DNA from: Streptomyces sp. TG1A-60
GTDB taxonomy: Bacteria > Actinomycetota > Actinomycetes > Streptomycetales > Streptomycetaceae
Assembly: GCF_037201975.1 (NCBI RefSeq)
Contig: NZ_CP147520.1
Coordinates: 2,294,001 to 2,358,000 of the forward strand
Reading direction: 5' to 3'
DNA length: 64,000 bases
Below, piece after piece: positions 57,201 through 64,000 of this stretch. Each line of letters begins with the position of its first letter. The stretch's first letter is position 1. Made by a program: the position numbers and the translations under genes. A model generated the notes under the pieces. It was not told where the DNA came from. It ran no database searches and was given only the letters and a program-made list of their open reading frames with translations.

Positions 57201-58199
57201 GCGGGCACCCCGCAGAACGGCACCGGGTCCTTCCTGCGCTCCGACGTGTTCGGGGAGGGCGGTACTCAGTCGGCACCCGGGGGCCCGCCCCGCGGCGCCT
57301 CGCAGGACCCGTCGTCCTCCGGTCAGTTCGCCGCACCGGGCTACGACAGCTCCGGCGCGGGCCAGTTCCCGGCTCCGGGCCGGCAGAACCCGCAGGACGC
57401 CGGGCAGTACGGGGCCCCGGAGTGGCAGAACCCGCGGGACACCGGAGAGTTCGGCGTGCCCGGCCGGCAGAACGGCCCGGGCACCGGGCGGTTCCCGGCC
57501 GCGGGTCGGCAGAACCCGCAGGACAGCGGACAGTTCGAGCGGCCGCAGGTCAACGGTGAGAGCTTCGGCGCGCCTCGCCCGCCGGTGCCGCCGCAGCGTC
57601 CGCCGATGCCCCCGCAGCGCTCCGCCCGCCCGCAGGAGCCGGAGGCACTGCCGCCGGCGACGGGTCCGATGGACGGCCGTACGCCGCTGTACGACACACT
57701 GGAGACCAACTGGTTCCACGGTCACGGCGGTCAGAACGGGGAGAGCGGCCGACAGGAGCAGCAGCAGCCTGGCGACGGCCGCGCGCCGCAGCAGCAGCCC
57801 GCCGCGCCTGCCCCGCAGGCTCCGGCCTCTCCCACCCGCTCGTCCTCGTTCGAGCAGGGAGGGCCCGCCGGCCGGCGGTCGGCGCCCTCCGCCGCGCCTG
57901 CCTCTCCCACCTGGCGCAGCACTCCCAATGACGACCTGGTCCGCCAGGCAGAACGCGCCCGTCAGCCGTCGGCGGGCGGGGTCACCACCTCCGGCCTGCC
58001 GCGCCGGGTCCCGCGCGCGAACCTCGTGCCGGGCACGGCTCAGCAGCAACAGCACCAAACCGGTCCGCAGGTCTCGCGATCGCCTGATGAGGTTCGCGGC
58101 CGGCTGACCAATCTCCGTCGGGGCATCGCGCAGGGTCGACAGGCCGGTACCGGCCAGACCGGCAGCTTCCCGAGCCCCACTCACCAGCAGGAGCGTTAG
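54276..58199 (+). CDS. cvnA1: Conservon sensor histidine-kinase-like protein CvnA (first copy)
   Basis: Sensor component of a conservon, a four-gene GTPase-linked complex of actinomycetes. About 1307 residues. First transmembrane helix at 86-103 (LVSLLALPVVAATSLGAL), an extracellular nitrate/nitrite-sensor-type helical domain to about 395, second helix 396-418 and HAMP. A GHKL ATPase follows with the N-box LLAELLENATSFSSP near 606-620 and DTGIGLSPEDL near 644. The C-terminal 600 residues are Gly/Pro/Gln-rich, with 13-14-residue repeats and a conserved end SGLPRRVPRANLV. Start GTG at 54276 (QGRFKRDGS) has GAGGTT upstream. A phospho-accepting His is not evident. Confidence 0.9.
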   Translation: MQGRFKRDGSASAEPEPHNGTGHGSSPQHAQNPGPAEIGDGGERSGRPGASVPPTPPDRSKGGNKAGASGPGSRIALRNWRISTRLVSLLALPVVAATSLGALRIGDNVDDIQQLDNMRLLTDMTKQATELATALQQERDLSAGPLSHGLSATDFTVKGTREKTDQARVQFTDATQEADSASTTDRLPGVRDSLVRVVRELNNLNAIRKTAYADPENSTQTVEAYHRLITQLLGLSTDMAEATSNPDMIKRTRALAAFSSAKEFASVQRAVIAAALPESKDKSGSLSENDRLYASSALANEESDRSTFSDIYGDGAEEMTRPIDDASPTIEAAEVYADRVLASANGLRGQDKRSYKDWTDDSSAEIEQMKKIEGTLLEEMEQTARTLRAESEQEAIISGALILLVLGVSLVGAFVVARSMIRSLRRLQDTATKVAQDRLPELVKQLSESDPQDVDTSVESVGVHSRDEIGQVAAAFDDVHREAVRLAAEQALLRGNVNAMFTNLSRRSQGLIQRQLSLISELESREADPDQLSSLFKLDHLATRMRRNGENLLVLAGEEPGRRWTRPVPLVDVLRAAASEVEQYERIELASVPTTEVAGRVVNDLVHLLAELLENATSFSSPQTKVKVTGHALPDGRVLIEIHDTGIGLSPEDLAAINERLASPPTVDVSVSRRMGLFVVGRLSQRHGIRIQLRPSDSGGTTALVMLPVDVAQGNKKPTPGKPGQGAPSTGGPAAAQAAAGAAAARRQNGGQAGPPLGGGGGLLGGPPQRGQVGAGQGPRAALPGNPGGPRGPQGGPPSPPQGGRPAPAGAGAGGFGGGQAPGAPQGLQAAGTGGPRNFESFDDSGRQGGFPGGGSGLRPAGGPGDAGAARPGGPDSGPGAVPPKQGKERSGRRRPQLPGRGGPRAELPGGNSPSRTPSWSDDNAQPPVPRASLDTPRGHDEQPDVTAPMPRIDPGQGPAPDFPQHSDFDAQRPGAGTPQNGTGSFLRSDVFGEGGTQSAPGGPPRGASQDPSSSGQFAAPGYDSSGAGQFPAPGRQNPQDAGQYGAPEWQNPRDTGEFGVPGRQNGPGTGRFPAAGRQNPQDSGQFERPQVNGESFGAPRPPVPPQRPPMPPQRSARPQEPEALPPATGPMDGRTPLYDTLETNWFHGHGGQNGESGRQEQQQPGDGRAPQQQPAAPAPQAPASPTRSSSFEQGGPAGRRSAPSAAPASPTWRSTPNDDLVRQAERARQPSAGGVTTSGLPRRVPRANLVPGTAQQQQHQTGPQVSRSPDEVRGRLTNLRRGIAQGRQAGTGQTGSFPSPTHQQER
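57321..57548 (+). repeat. Tandem 14-residue repeats in CvnA1
   Basis: The coding sequence contains GQFAAPGYDSSGA, GQFPAPGRQNPQDA, GQYGAPEWQNPRDT, GEFGVPGRQNGPGT, GRFPAAGRQNPQDS and a partial GQFERPQ. Units are 39-42 bases. CvnA2 lacks this array. Confidence 0.85.
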
Positions 58200-58622
58200 T
58201 TGAGCCAGATGAGCCAGGCGGCACAGAACCTCAACTGGTTGATCACCAACTTCGTGGACAACACCCCCGGGGTGTCCCACACCGTCGTCGTCTCCGCCGA
58301 CGGCCTTCTACTGGCGATGTCGGAAGGTTTTCCACGCGACCGCGCCGACCAGCTCGCGGCCGTGGCCTCCGGGCTCACCTCGCTCACAGCCGGGGCGTCC
58401 CGGATCTTCGAGGGCGGGGACGTGGCCCAGACCGTGGTGGAGATGGCGCGCGGCTTCCTCTTCCTGATGTCCGTCTCGGACGGTTCGTCGCTGGCCGTAC
58501 TCGCCCACCCCGAGTGCGACATCGGCCTCGTCGGTTACGAGATGGCACTGCTCGTCGACCGTGCGGGCGCCGTGCTCACACCCGACCTGCGTGCCGAGCT
58601 CCAAGGCAGTCTGCTCCACTGA
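58200..58622 (+). CDS. cvnB1: Conservon roadblock/LC7 protein CvnB (first copy)
   Basis: A 140-residue roadblock/LC7-fold protein, the likely GTPase-activating or scaffold partner of CvnD. It reads AAQNLNWLITNFVDNTPGVS, then VVVSADGLLLAMSEGFPRDR. The TTG immediately after the cvnA1 stop is chosen because GGAG lies six bases before it; an ATG three codons later has poor spacing. The second conservon has the same layout with GTG. About 94 percent identical to CvnB2 by my count (nine differences). Confidence 0.93.
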   Translation: MSQMSQAAQNLNWLITNFVDNTPGVSHTVVVSADGLLLAMSEGFPRDRADQLAAVASGLTSLTAGASRIFEGGDVAQTVVEMARGFLFLMSVSDGSSLAVLAHPECDIGLVGYEMALLVDRAGAVLTPDLRAELQGSLLH

Positions 58623-58732
58623 CGCCTGCGGATGCACAGAACTCACCAAACCACCGTCCGGCCGCCGCAGTCCCCCACCGGCCCCCGTCAGACGGCGCGA
58701 CCGACCGACTTGCTGTCCCGCTCGGAGGATCA

Positions 58733-59131
58733 ATGACCCCGCCCACCGCTCCTCACGATCCGTACGCAGAGCCGTACGGAGACGAGGGCGACCAGCCGCT
58801 GGTTCGGCCATACGCCATGACCGGTGGCCGGACGCGGCCGCGTTACCAGCTCGCCCTCGAGGCGCTGATCAGTACGACGGCAGACCCCGCGCACCTGATG
58901 GGGCTGCTCCCCGAGCACCAGCGGATCTGCCACCTGTGCCGCGAGGTGAAGTCGGTGGCCGAGGTGTCGGCCCTGCTGTCCATGCCGCTCGGTGTGGCAC
59001 GGATCCTTGTCGCGGACCTCGCGGAGGCCGGGCTCGTCGCGATCCACCAGCCCGGTGGCGACGAGAACGCCGGTGGCGCGCCGGACGTGACACTGCTCGA
59101 AAGGGTGCTCAGTGGACTTCGCAAGCTCTGA
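58733..59131 (+). CDS. cvnC1: Conservon DUF742 protein CvnC (first copy)
   Basis: A 132-residue DUF742 protein with a winged-helix-like core: LVRPYAMTGGRTRPRYQLAL, EHQRICHLCREVKSVAEVSA, LLSMPLGVARILVADLAEAG. GGAGG lies seven bases before the ATG. It is 110 bases after cvnB1 and overlaps cvnD1 by 20 bases. Conservon C proteins are thought to bind the other components; DNA binding is unproven. Confidence 0.93.
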   Translation: MTPPTAPHDPYAEPYGDEGDQPLVRPYAMTGGRTRPRYQLALEALISTTADPAHLMGLLPEHQRICHLCREVKSVAEVSALLSMPLGVARILVADLAEAGLVAIHQPGGDENAGGAPDVTLLERVLSGLRKL

Positions 59132-59687
59132 ACCGGGACGGACCACCACCTCGGCGAAGATCGTGGTGGCGGGTGGCTTCGGCGTGGGCAAGACCACGTT
59201 CGTCGGGGCCGTCTCGGAGATCAACCCGCTGCGTACCGAGGCCGTCATGACGTCCGCGTCGGCGGGCATCGACGACCTCACCCACACCGGGGACAAGACG
59301 ACCACCACGGTCGCCATGGACTTCGGCCGCATCACCCTGGACCAGGACCTCATCCTGTACCTGTTCGGCACCCCCGGTCAGGACCGCTTCTGGTTCATGT
59401 GGGACGACCTCGTCCGCGGCGCCATCGGGGCCGTGGTACTGGTCGACACCCGCCGTCTCGCCGACTGCTTCCCGGCGGTCGACTACTTCGAGAACAGCGG
59501 CCTGCCCTTCGTCATCGCGCTCAACGGCTTCGACGGGCACCAGCCGTACAACCCGGACGAGGTGCGTGAGGCACTCCAGATCGGACCCGACGCCCCGATC
59601 ATCACCACCGACGCCCGTCACCGTGCGGACGCGAAGAGCGCGCTGATCACCCTGGTCGAGCACGCGCTGATGGCGCGCCTCCGGTAG
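59112..59687 (+). CDS. cvnD1: Conservon small GTPase CvnD (first copy)
   Basis: A 191-residue Ras/Rab-like bacterial GTPase. The P-loop is VVAGGFGVGKTTFVGA (residues 18-33), switch II GTPGQDRFWFMWDDL and the base-recognition motif NGFD, a variant of NKxD. GTG start within the end of cvnC1. The conservon model has CvnD cycling between GTP and GDP states and joining CvnA at the membrane. Confidence 0.95.
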   Translation: MDFASSEPGRTTTSAKIVVAGGFGVGKTTFVGAVSEINPLRTEAVMTSASAGIDDLTHTGDKTTTTVAMDFGRITLDQDLILYLFGTPGQDRFWFMWDDLVRGAIGAVVLVDTRRLADCFPAVDYFENSGLPFVIALNGFDGHQPYNPDEVREALQIGPDAPIITTDARHRADAKSALITLVEHALMARLR

Positions 59688-59776
59688 GGCACCGGAAGCC
59701 GAGCACCGCGCCTGGACCCGAAGCAGGGCCAAAACAGGACTCAAGTCCACAACGTCATACAGCGGTTGTCGTAGTT

Positions 59777-59820
59777 ACACCGAAGCCGGCTGTGTCCTTT
59801 GACACGGTCGGTCTCGGTGT
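59777..59820. promoter_or_regulatory. 44-bp nested palindrome before conservon 2
   Basis: ACACCGA (59777-59783) pairs with TCGGTGT (59814-59820), and GTGTC (59792-59796) pairs with GACAC (59801-59805). Both are centred on the same point, 59798.5. The inner arm overlaps a TTGACA -35. It may be a dimer or tetramer operator for cvn2, or form part of the cvn1 terminator. Confidence 0.55.
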
Positions 59821-59827
59821 TCATAAC
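59799..59827 (+). promoter_or_regulatory. Candidate conservon 2 promoter
   Basis: TTGACA (59799-59804), a 17-base spacer and CATAAC (59822-59827). The -35 is consensus and the -10 is partial. It would give a leader of about 260 bases to cvnA2. Confidence 0.45.
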
Positions 59828-59895
59828 GTTTCGACAGAGAAGTAGGGTGGTATGACCACGCGTCGCGGTCGATCGGTGCCGCTGCGCTCACCATG

Positions 59896-59926
59896 GCCCC
59901 GCTTTTTGCCGGGGCTCGCTCTTTTT
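59896..59926 (+). terminator. Stem-loop with T-run in cvn1-cvn2 spacer
   Basis: GCCCCG (59896-59901) pairs with CGGGGC (59910-59915) around an eight-base loop, with CTTTTT at 59921-59926. It lies after the candidate cvn2 promoter, so it is either the conservon 1 terminator or an attenuator in the cvn2 leader. Confidence 0.5.
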
Positions 59927-60096
59927 GACCGTTTTATCTGGGACTTACATCACGTGGAATCGTTGCCTCCCAGTGTTTGGAAGTCCTCAGCGTGACGTGC
60001 TGGAATGCCTGAACTGCCCATTAGTCAAAGACGTACTAGGGCGTGGAGTCACCCGCGGCACGACGTAGGTGCCGGCGCCGAGAGGTTGTTGGTCGA

Positions 60097-63000
60097 GTGA
60101 GGCGAAGCAAGAAAGGTCCCGAGCCGTCGGCGCGGGGCAACTTCACCCCGCCGCCGCGCGGAGCGGCACCCGCACAAGTGACCGGACCGGAGCCGACGGC
60201 AGCTCCCGCGCCCAGCGGCAGTCGCCTCTCTCCCCGCAACTGGCGTGTGCCCACCCGCCTGAACGCGATTCTCCTCATACCCGTGCTGGTCGGCCTGGTC
60301 ATGGGCGGCTTCCAGGTGAAGGGCTCGATCGACACCTGGCAGGAAGCGCGGGACGCGGAGAAGGTCGCCAAGATCGTAGCCGCCGCCGCCGTGTACGCCG
60401 AAGCGCTGCTCAACGAGCGTGACCTCTCGGCCCAGCCCCTGCTGGAGGGCGACCGGGACAGCGAGGTCGTCAAGGACGCCCGTGCCTTCACCGACGAGAA
60501 GGCCGACGCCTTCCACGCCGAGGTCGTCGGGATGCCCGCCAAACAGGGTCTGGAGCGCCGGCTGCGCCTGGTGCAGGAGGCCGAGCCGAAGCTGGAGGAC
60601 ATCCGGCAGTCCGCGTTCACCCGGGCCGCCGACCCGGTGCAGACCGAAGAGGACTACGTCACCGTCGAGCACCTGCTGTTCGAGTTCACCAACGAGCTCG
60701 GCCTGGGTACCGGAAACGTCACCGCGTACGGCCGTACGGTCTACGCGATCGCCCTCGCCAAGGGCGCCGCCTCGCTCCAGCGCTCGATCGGCACCCACCT
60801 GCTGGTCCGGCCCAGCGAGGACGAGGCGATCTTCCGTCGGCAGATCACCGCCTTCACCTCGTACGCCTACCTGGAGAACGTCGCCGTACAGGAGTACGTC
60901 TCCGGTGGTACCGAGGCCGACGCCTCCCGTCTCGAGTCGGTCATGGCGCAGAAGACCGACGAGGGCAAGAAGCTGGCCGCCGAGGCCGCGGCCAAGGACC
61001 CGGACTACGTCGCGCCGCCGGACAGCATGCTGAAGATGATCCAGCTGATCGGCAGCGGCGCCTCGCCCGAGGATCTCGCGAAGCAAGGCGTCACCTACGA
61101 GAGCTGGATGACGGCCTCCACGCTGAAGTTCGAGGGCTACAGCGAGGTCGAGACCGACCTGATCAACCGCGCGGTGACCGAGGCCGGCCAGATCGCCTCC
61201 GACGCCCAGCGCGACGCGTACATCAACGGCGCCATCGTCATCGTCGCCCTGCTCGCCGCGTTCATCATCGCCGGGATCATGGCCCGCCAGATGAGCCGCT
61301 CGATGCGTCAGCTGCGCAACGCCGCCTTCGGTATCGCCGAGCAGCGCCTGCCGATGCTGGTCGACCAGCTCTCGCGCACCGACCCCGGCCGGGTGGACAC
61401 CCGCGTGGCACCGATCCCGATCACCTCCACGGACGAGATCGGCGAGGTCGCCCGCGCCTTCGACCAGGTCCACCGCGAGGCCGTCCGGCTCGCCGCCGAG
61501 CAGGCCCTGCTGCGGGGCAACATCAACGCGATCTTCACCAACCTCTCGCGCCGCAACCAGTCGCTGATCGAGGGCCAGCTGACCCTGATCACCGACCTGG
61601 AGAACAACGAGGCCGACCCGGACCAGCTGGAGAACCTCTTCAAGCTGGACCACCTGGCGACCCGTATGCGCCGCAACGGCGAGAACCTCCTCGTCCTCGC
61701 GGGCGAGGAGCCCGGCCGCCGCTGGGACCAGCCGGTCCCGCTGGTCGACGTGCTGCGCGCCGCCTCCTCCGAGGTGGAGCAGTACGAGCGCATCGAGCTC
61801 TCCGGCGTCCCGGAGGCCGAGATCCACGGCCGTGCCGTGACCGACCTCGTGCACCTGCTCGCCGAGCTGCTGGAGAACGCCACCACGTTCTCCTCCCCGC
61901 AGACCAAGGTGCGCGTCACCGCGACCCGTCTGCCCGACGGCCGCGTGATGATCGAGATCCACGACAAGGGCATCGGCCTCACCGCCGAGGACTTCGCGGA
62001 CATCAACCACAAGCTGGCCAACCCGCCGACCGTGGACGCCGCGATATCCCAGCGCATGGGCCTGTTCGTGGTCGGTCGGCTGTCCGACCGGCACGGCGTC
62101 CGCGTCCAGCTGCGCCCCTCGGGCGAGCAGGCCGGCACGACCTCGCTGGTCATGCTCCCGGACGTCATCACGCACGGTGGCGGTGGCGAGCAGCAGCAGC
62201 AGCCGCAGGCCGACCAGTTCACCGTCTCGCAGATCATCCCGGAGCAGCACCCGTACCAGCAGCCGGGCATGGCCCCCATGCGGACCGCCGCCGAACTGGG
62301 CTTCGACGACAGCCGCTACGAGGTTCCGGACGACCTGCGCGATCTGGACCCGGTGGGCCGCTCCCTGATGCGCGAGGAGCGTCGAGCGGCCCTCGAGTCC
62401 CAGAACCAGAACCCGCAGCTGCCCGCCGCCGAGGCGCCACGCTACGGCGACGACTTCCAGTCGCCCGAGCCGTCCTACGACAACGGCGCGACGGCCTATG
62501 CGGACCCTCAGCGGTCGTTCGACCAGCAGACGTCGTACGAGCAGCCGCAGCAGCCGTACGACGAGACGTACTTCGGCTCCACGGGCGGCACGGCGAACGG
62601 CAACGGGCACCTGCCGGGCGGGAACGACACGTTCACCGCTACCGGCGGTTACCCCGAGCCCGCCTATGAGGAGCCCGTCCAGGAGGACCACGCGGCGACC
62701 GCCTCGACGGCCCCGGAGACATACGCGGGCTTCGAAGAGCCGTCCTATCAGGACGACTGGCCGCAGCAGCAGGGCTACCAGAGCTCCTACGGCTCCGAGT
62801 ACGCTCCGGAACCGGAATCCGCGCAGGCCGCTGACGTGAAGGAGTCGGACCGCGTAGGCTTCGACCATCCGGGACCCACCCCCTCCGCCGGCCACGCGCT
62901 GACCGACGCCGGCCTGCCCCGCCGCGGATCCACCGCGGGCGCGGGCGGCACCAGCGCGGGCGCCGTGAACGGACGGCAGGACGGGGCCCAGGACCAGCCG

Positions 63001-63327
63001 ACGGCCGGGGGGCCGAACGGCGACTGGCGCTCGGCCAACGACCAGCGCTGGCAGCAGGCCTCCCAGCTGAAGAAGCCGAAGGCGGGCGGGGTCACCTCCT
63101 CCGGCCTGCCACGGCGGGTGCCCAAGGCCAACCTGGTCGAGGGAGCCGCCAGGACGACCCCGCAGGGAGGTCCACAGATCTCCCGCGCTCCCGAGGACGT
63201 CAGGGGCAGGCTGAGCAACCTGCGCCAGGGGGTCCAGCGCGGGCGCAACGCAGGCAGTGAAACGAACGGCCAGGCCACTGGGAATCACCACAGTGGTCCT
63301 GACAGCACCTACAACCAGGAGCGTTAG
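60097..63327 (+). CDS. cvnA2: Conservon sensor histidine-kinase-like protein CvnA (second copy)
   Basis: Second conservon sensor, about 1076 residues. First membrane helix near 58-73 (AILLIPVLVGLVMGGF), helical sensor domain to about 372, second helix 373-395 (YINGAIVIVALLAAFIIAGI), HAMP and GHKL ATPase. The latter has LLAELLENATTFSSP near 587 and DKGIGLTAEDF near 623. The tail is Gln/Tyr/Pro-rich and ends, like CvnA1, in SGLPRRVPKANLV and VRGRLSNLRQG. The ATPase core is very close to CvnA1 while the sensor domain is much less similar, suggesting a different signal. GTG start at 60097 (RRSKKGPEPSARG). Confidence 0.92.
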   Translation: MRRSKKGPEPSARGNFTPPPRGAAPAQVTGPEPTAAPAPSGSRLSPRNWRVPTRLNAILLIPVLVGLVMGGFQVKGSIDTWQEARDAEKVAKIVAAAAVYAEALLNERDLSAQPLLEGDRDSEVVKDARAFTDEKADAFHAEVVGMPAKQGLERRLRLVQEAEPKLEDIRQSAFTRAADPVQTEEDYVTVEHLLFEFTNELGLGTGNVTAYGRTVYAIALAKGAASLQRSIGTHLLVRPSEDEAIFRRQITAFTSYAYLENVAVQEYVSGGTEADASRLESVMAQKTDEGKKLAAEAAAKDPDYVAPPDSMLKMIQLIGSGASPEDLAKQGVTYESWMTASTLKFEGYSEVETDLINRAVTEAGQIASDAQRDAYINGAIVIVALLAAFIIAGIMARQMSRSMRQLRNAAFGIAEQRLPMLVDQLSRTDPGRVDTRVAPIPITSTDEIGEVARAFDQVHREAVRLAAEQALLRGNINAIFTNLSRRNQSLIEGQLTLITDLENNEADPDQLENLFKLDHLATRMRRNGENLLVLAGEEPGRRWDQPVPLVDVLRAASSEVEQYERIELSGVPEAEIHGRAVTDLVHLLAELLENATTFSSPQTKVRVTATRLPDGRVMIEIHDKGIGLTAEDFADINHKLANPPTVDAAISQRMGLFVVGRLSDRHGVRVQLRPSGEQAGTTSLVMLPDVITHGGGGEQQQQPQADQFTVSQIIPEQHPYQQPGMAPMRTAAELGFDDSRYEVPDDLRDLDPVGRSLMREERRAALESQNQNPQLPAAEAPRYGDDFQSPEPSYDNGATAYADPQRSFDQQTSYEQPQQPYDETYFGSTGGTANGNGHLPGGNDTFTATGGYPEPAYEEPVQEDHAATASTAPETYAGFEEPSYQDDWPQQQGYQSSYGSEYAPEPESAQAADVKESDRVGFDHPGPTPSAGHALTDAGLPRRGSTAGAGGTSAGAVNGRQDGAQDQPTAGGPNGDWRSANDQRWQQASQLKKPKAGGVTSSGLPRRVPKANLVEGAARTTPQGGPQISRAPEDVRGRLSNLRQGVQRGRNAGSETNGQATGNHHSGPDSTYNQER

Positions 63328-63328
63328 T

Positions 63329-63751
63329 GTGAGCCCGATGAGCCAGGCGGCGCAGAACCTGAACTGGTTGATCACCAATTTCGTGGACAACACCCCCGGG
63401 GTGTCGCACACGGTGGTGGTCTCCGCCGACGGACTCCTTCTGGCGATGTCCGAAGGGTTTCCGCGTGACCGAGCCGACCAGCTGGCGGCCGTCGCGTCGG
63501 GTCTGACCTCTCTGACCGCGGGCGCCTCCCGCATTTTCGAAGGTGGAAGCGTCAATCAGACGGTTGTGGAGATGGAGCGGGGGTTCCTCTTCATCATGTC
63601 CATTTCCGACGGATCCTCGCTCGCCGTTCTCGCACATCCGGAAGCCGACATCGGTCTCGTGGGGTACGAGATGGCTCTTCTGGTGGACCGTGCCGGTACG
63701 GTCCTGACGCCCGATCTTCGTGCGGAGCTCCAGGGCAGCCTGCTCAACTAA
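63329..63751 (+). CDS. cvnB2: Conservon roadblock/LC7 protein CvnB (second copy)
   Basis: A 140-residue roadblock/LC7 protein, starting GTG one base after the cvnA2 stop with GGAG seven bases upstream. Nearly identical to CvnB1. Differences include Cys to Ala (PEC to PEA) and AQ to NQ near the middle. The near-identity makes exchange between the two systems likely. Confidence 0.94.
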   Translation: MSPMSQAAQNLNWLITNFVDNTPGVSHTVVVSADGLLLAMSEGFPRDRADQLAAVASGLTSLTAGASRIFEGGSVNQTVVEMERGFLFIMSISDGSSLAVLAHPEADIGLVGYEMALLVDRAGTVLTPDLRAELQGSLLN

Positions 63752-63848
63752 CAGTCAGACGGTGCGTTTTGGCGTCCCGGGGCCGTAAGGTTTCGAGACG
63801 CGGCTTCCAATGAGCCATGGATGCCAGCACAGTCGGAGGAGGAGAGAA

Positions 63849-64000
63849 CGTGGCAACACCCCCAGGCGGTTCATCGTCGGGCAACTGGTCATACCCTGGC
63901 CAGGGGCCTGGCCAGGGTGACCAGAACCGGTACAACTTCCCCTCCGCACCGAGCCGTCAGCAGCCGTACGCACCGCAGGGTCCCGGCCCTTCGCCGTACG
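63849..64000 (+). CDS. cvnC2: Conservon DUF742 protein CvnC (second copy, partial)
   Basis: GTG at 63849, preceded by GGAGGAG, opens a frame that runs off the window. It begins ATPPGGSSSGNWSYPGQGPG and continues as a Gln/Pro/Tyr-rich leader (DQNRYNFPSAPSRQQPYAPQ), as in longer DUF742 proteins. An in-frame ATG at 63819 would add ten residues but has no ribosome site. The DUF742 core and the expected cvnD2 lie beyond the window. Confidence 0.8.

Larger units (their letters stand above)
59688..60096. other. Regulatory region between conservon 1 and conservon 2
   Basis: About 410 bases, AT-richer than its flanks. It holds a 44-base nested palindrome, a possible promoter and a stem-loop with a T-run, annotated separately. 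A 47-codon frame (59852-59995) is present but has atypical codon use. Confidence 0.55.

Noticed and set aside
54426..58280. Minus-strand open frame of more than 1200 codons opposite cvnA1
   Set aside because: It is the antisense of a strongly biased GC-rich gene; its translation is low complexity (Arg/Gly/Val-rich) with no motif, while the plus strand has clear kinase-like domains.
59852..59995. 47-codon frame with a TTA codon in the cvn2 leader
   Set aside because: Codon use is unlike neighbouring genes (many T/A third positions) and a stem-loop with T-run lies inside it. A leader peptide is possible but unsupported.

Overview
The window is a 64 kb piece of a Streptomyces chromosome. The evidence is very high GC with strong third-position GC, GTG/TTG starts, and a gene order I recognise from the Streptomyces core: rpsP-trmD-rplS, ffh, amt-glnK-glnD, nsdA, ftsY, glcP, smc, rnc, recG, thiD/thiL, ddl/gpsA, hupS, leuCD/ndgR, gltX, then two tandem conservons. 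No phage, insertion sequence or CRISPR array is visible. Functional names rest on motifs and recalled family knowledge; no database search was run.

Region by region. 1-6.6 kb: a minus-strand translation operon (rpsP, KH protein, rimM, trmD, rplS, start of a signal peptidase), then an accessory patch with a SprT-like zinc protein, an archaeal-type prolyl-tRNA synthetase and a SAM methyltransferase. 6.9-12.9 kb: ffh, then the nitrogen operon amt-glnK-glnD with a candidate GlnR site. 13-19.7 kb: nsdA, a short prim-pol protein, ftsY, a luciferase-like oxidoreductase and glucose permease. 20-27.3 kb: smc (interrupted by a one-base frameshift), a small coiled-coil protein, acylphosphatase, a CAP-domain protein, an HxlR regulator and mutM. 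27.5-37.2 kb: rnc, rpmF, a YceD-like protein, a DivIVA-like protein, coaD, rsmD, recG, a decayed gene with a Streptomyces intergenic repeat, a DAK2/FakA-like protein and rpmB. 37.3-49.2 kb: thiamine kinases, a lone AsnC ligand domain, a lipoprotein, ddl, gpsA, plsC, cofC, hupS, leuDC, ndgR. 49.2-53.3 kb: five tRNA genes (three Glu-CUC, two Gln-CUG), a HAD phosphatase, a frameshifted RelE/ParE-like gene, gltX and an FAH-family enzyme. 53.4-64 kb: an overlooked 54-59 residue gene with two ANPRRT motifs, then conservon 1 (cvnA-D) and conservon 2 (cvnA, cvnB and the start of cvnC).

How the genes work together. Most serve growth: ribosome and tRNA maturation, protein targeting (Ffh and FtsY), nitrogen sensing (Amt, GlnK, GlnD), chromosome organisation (SMC, HupS), RNA processing (RNase III) and amino-acid supply under NdgR. 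nsdA, rnc (AbsB in S. coelicolor) and the conservons are tied to development and antibiotic control in the genus. Transcription units are cleanly bounded by strong hairpins, many between convergent genes. Five small genes show a -10-like hexamer exactly six bases before the start codon, suggesting leaderless transcripts. Two genes (smc, ParE-like) carry single missing bases and one relic gene carries an extra base, so sequencing quality should be kept in mind.
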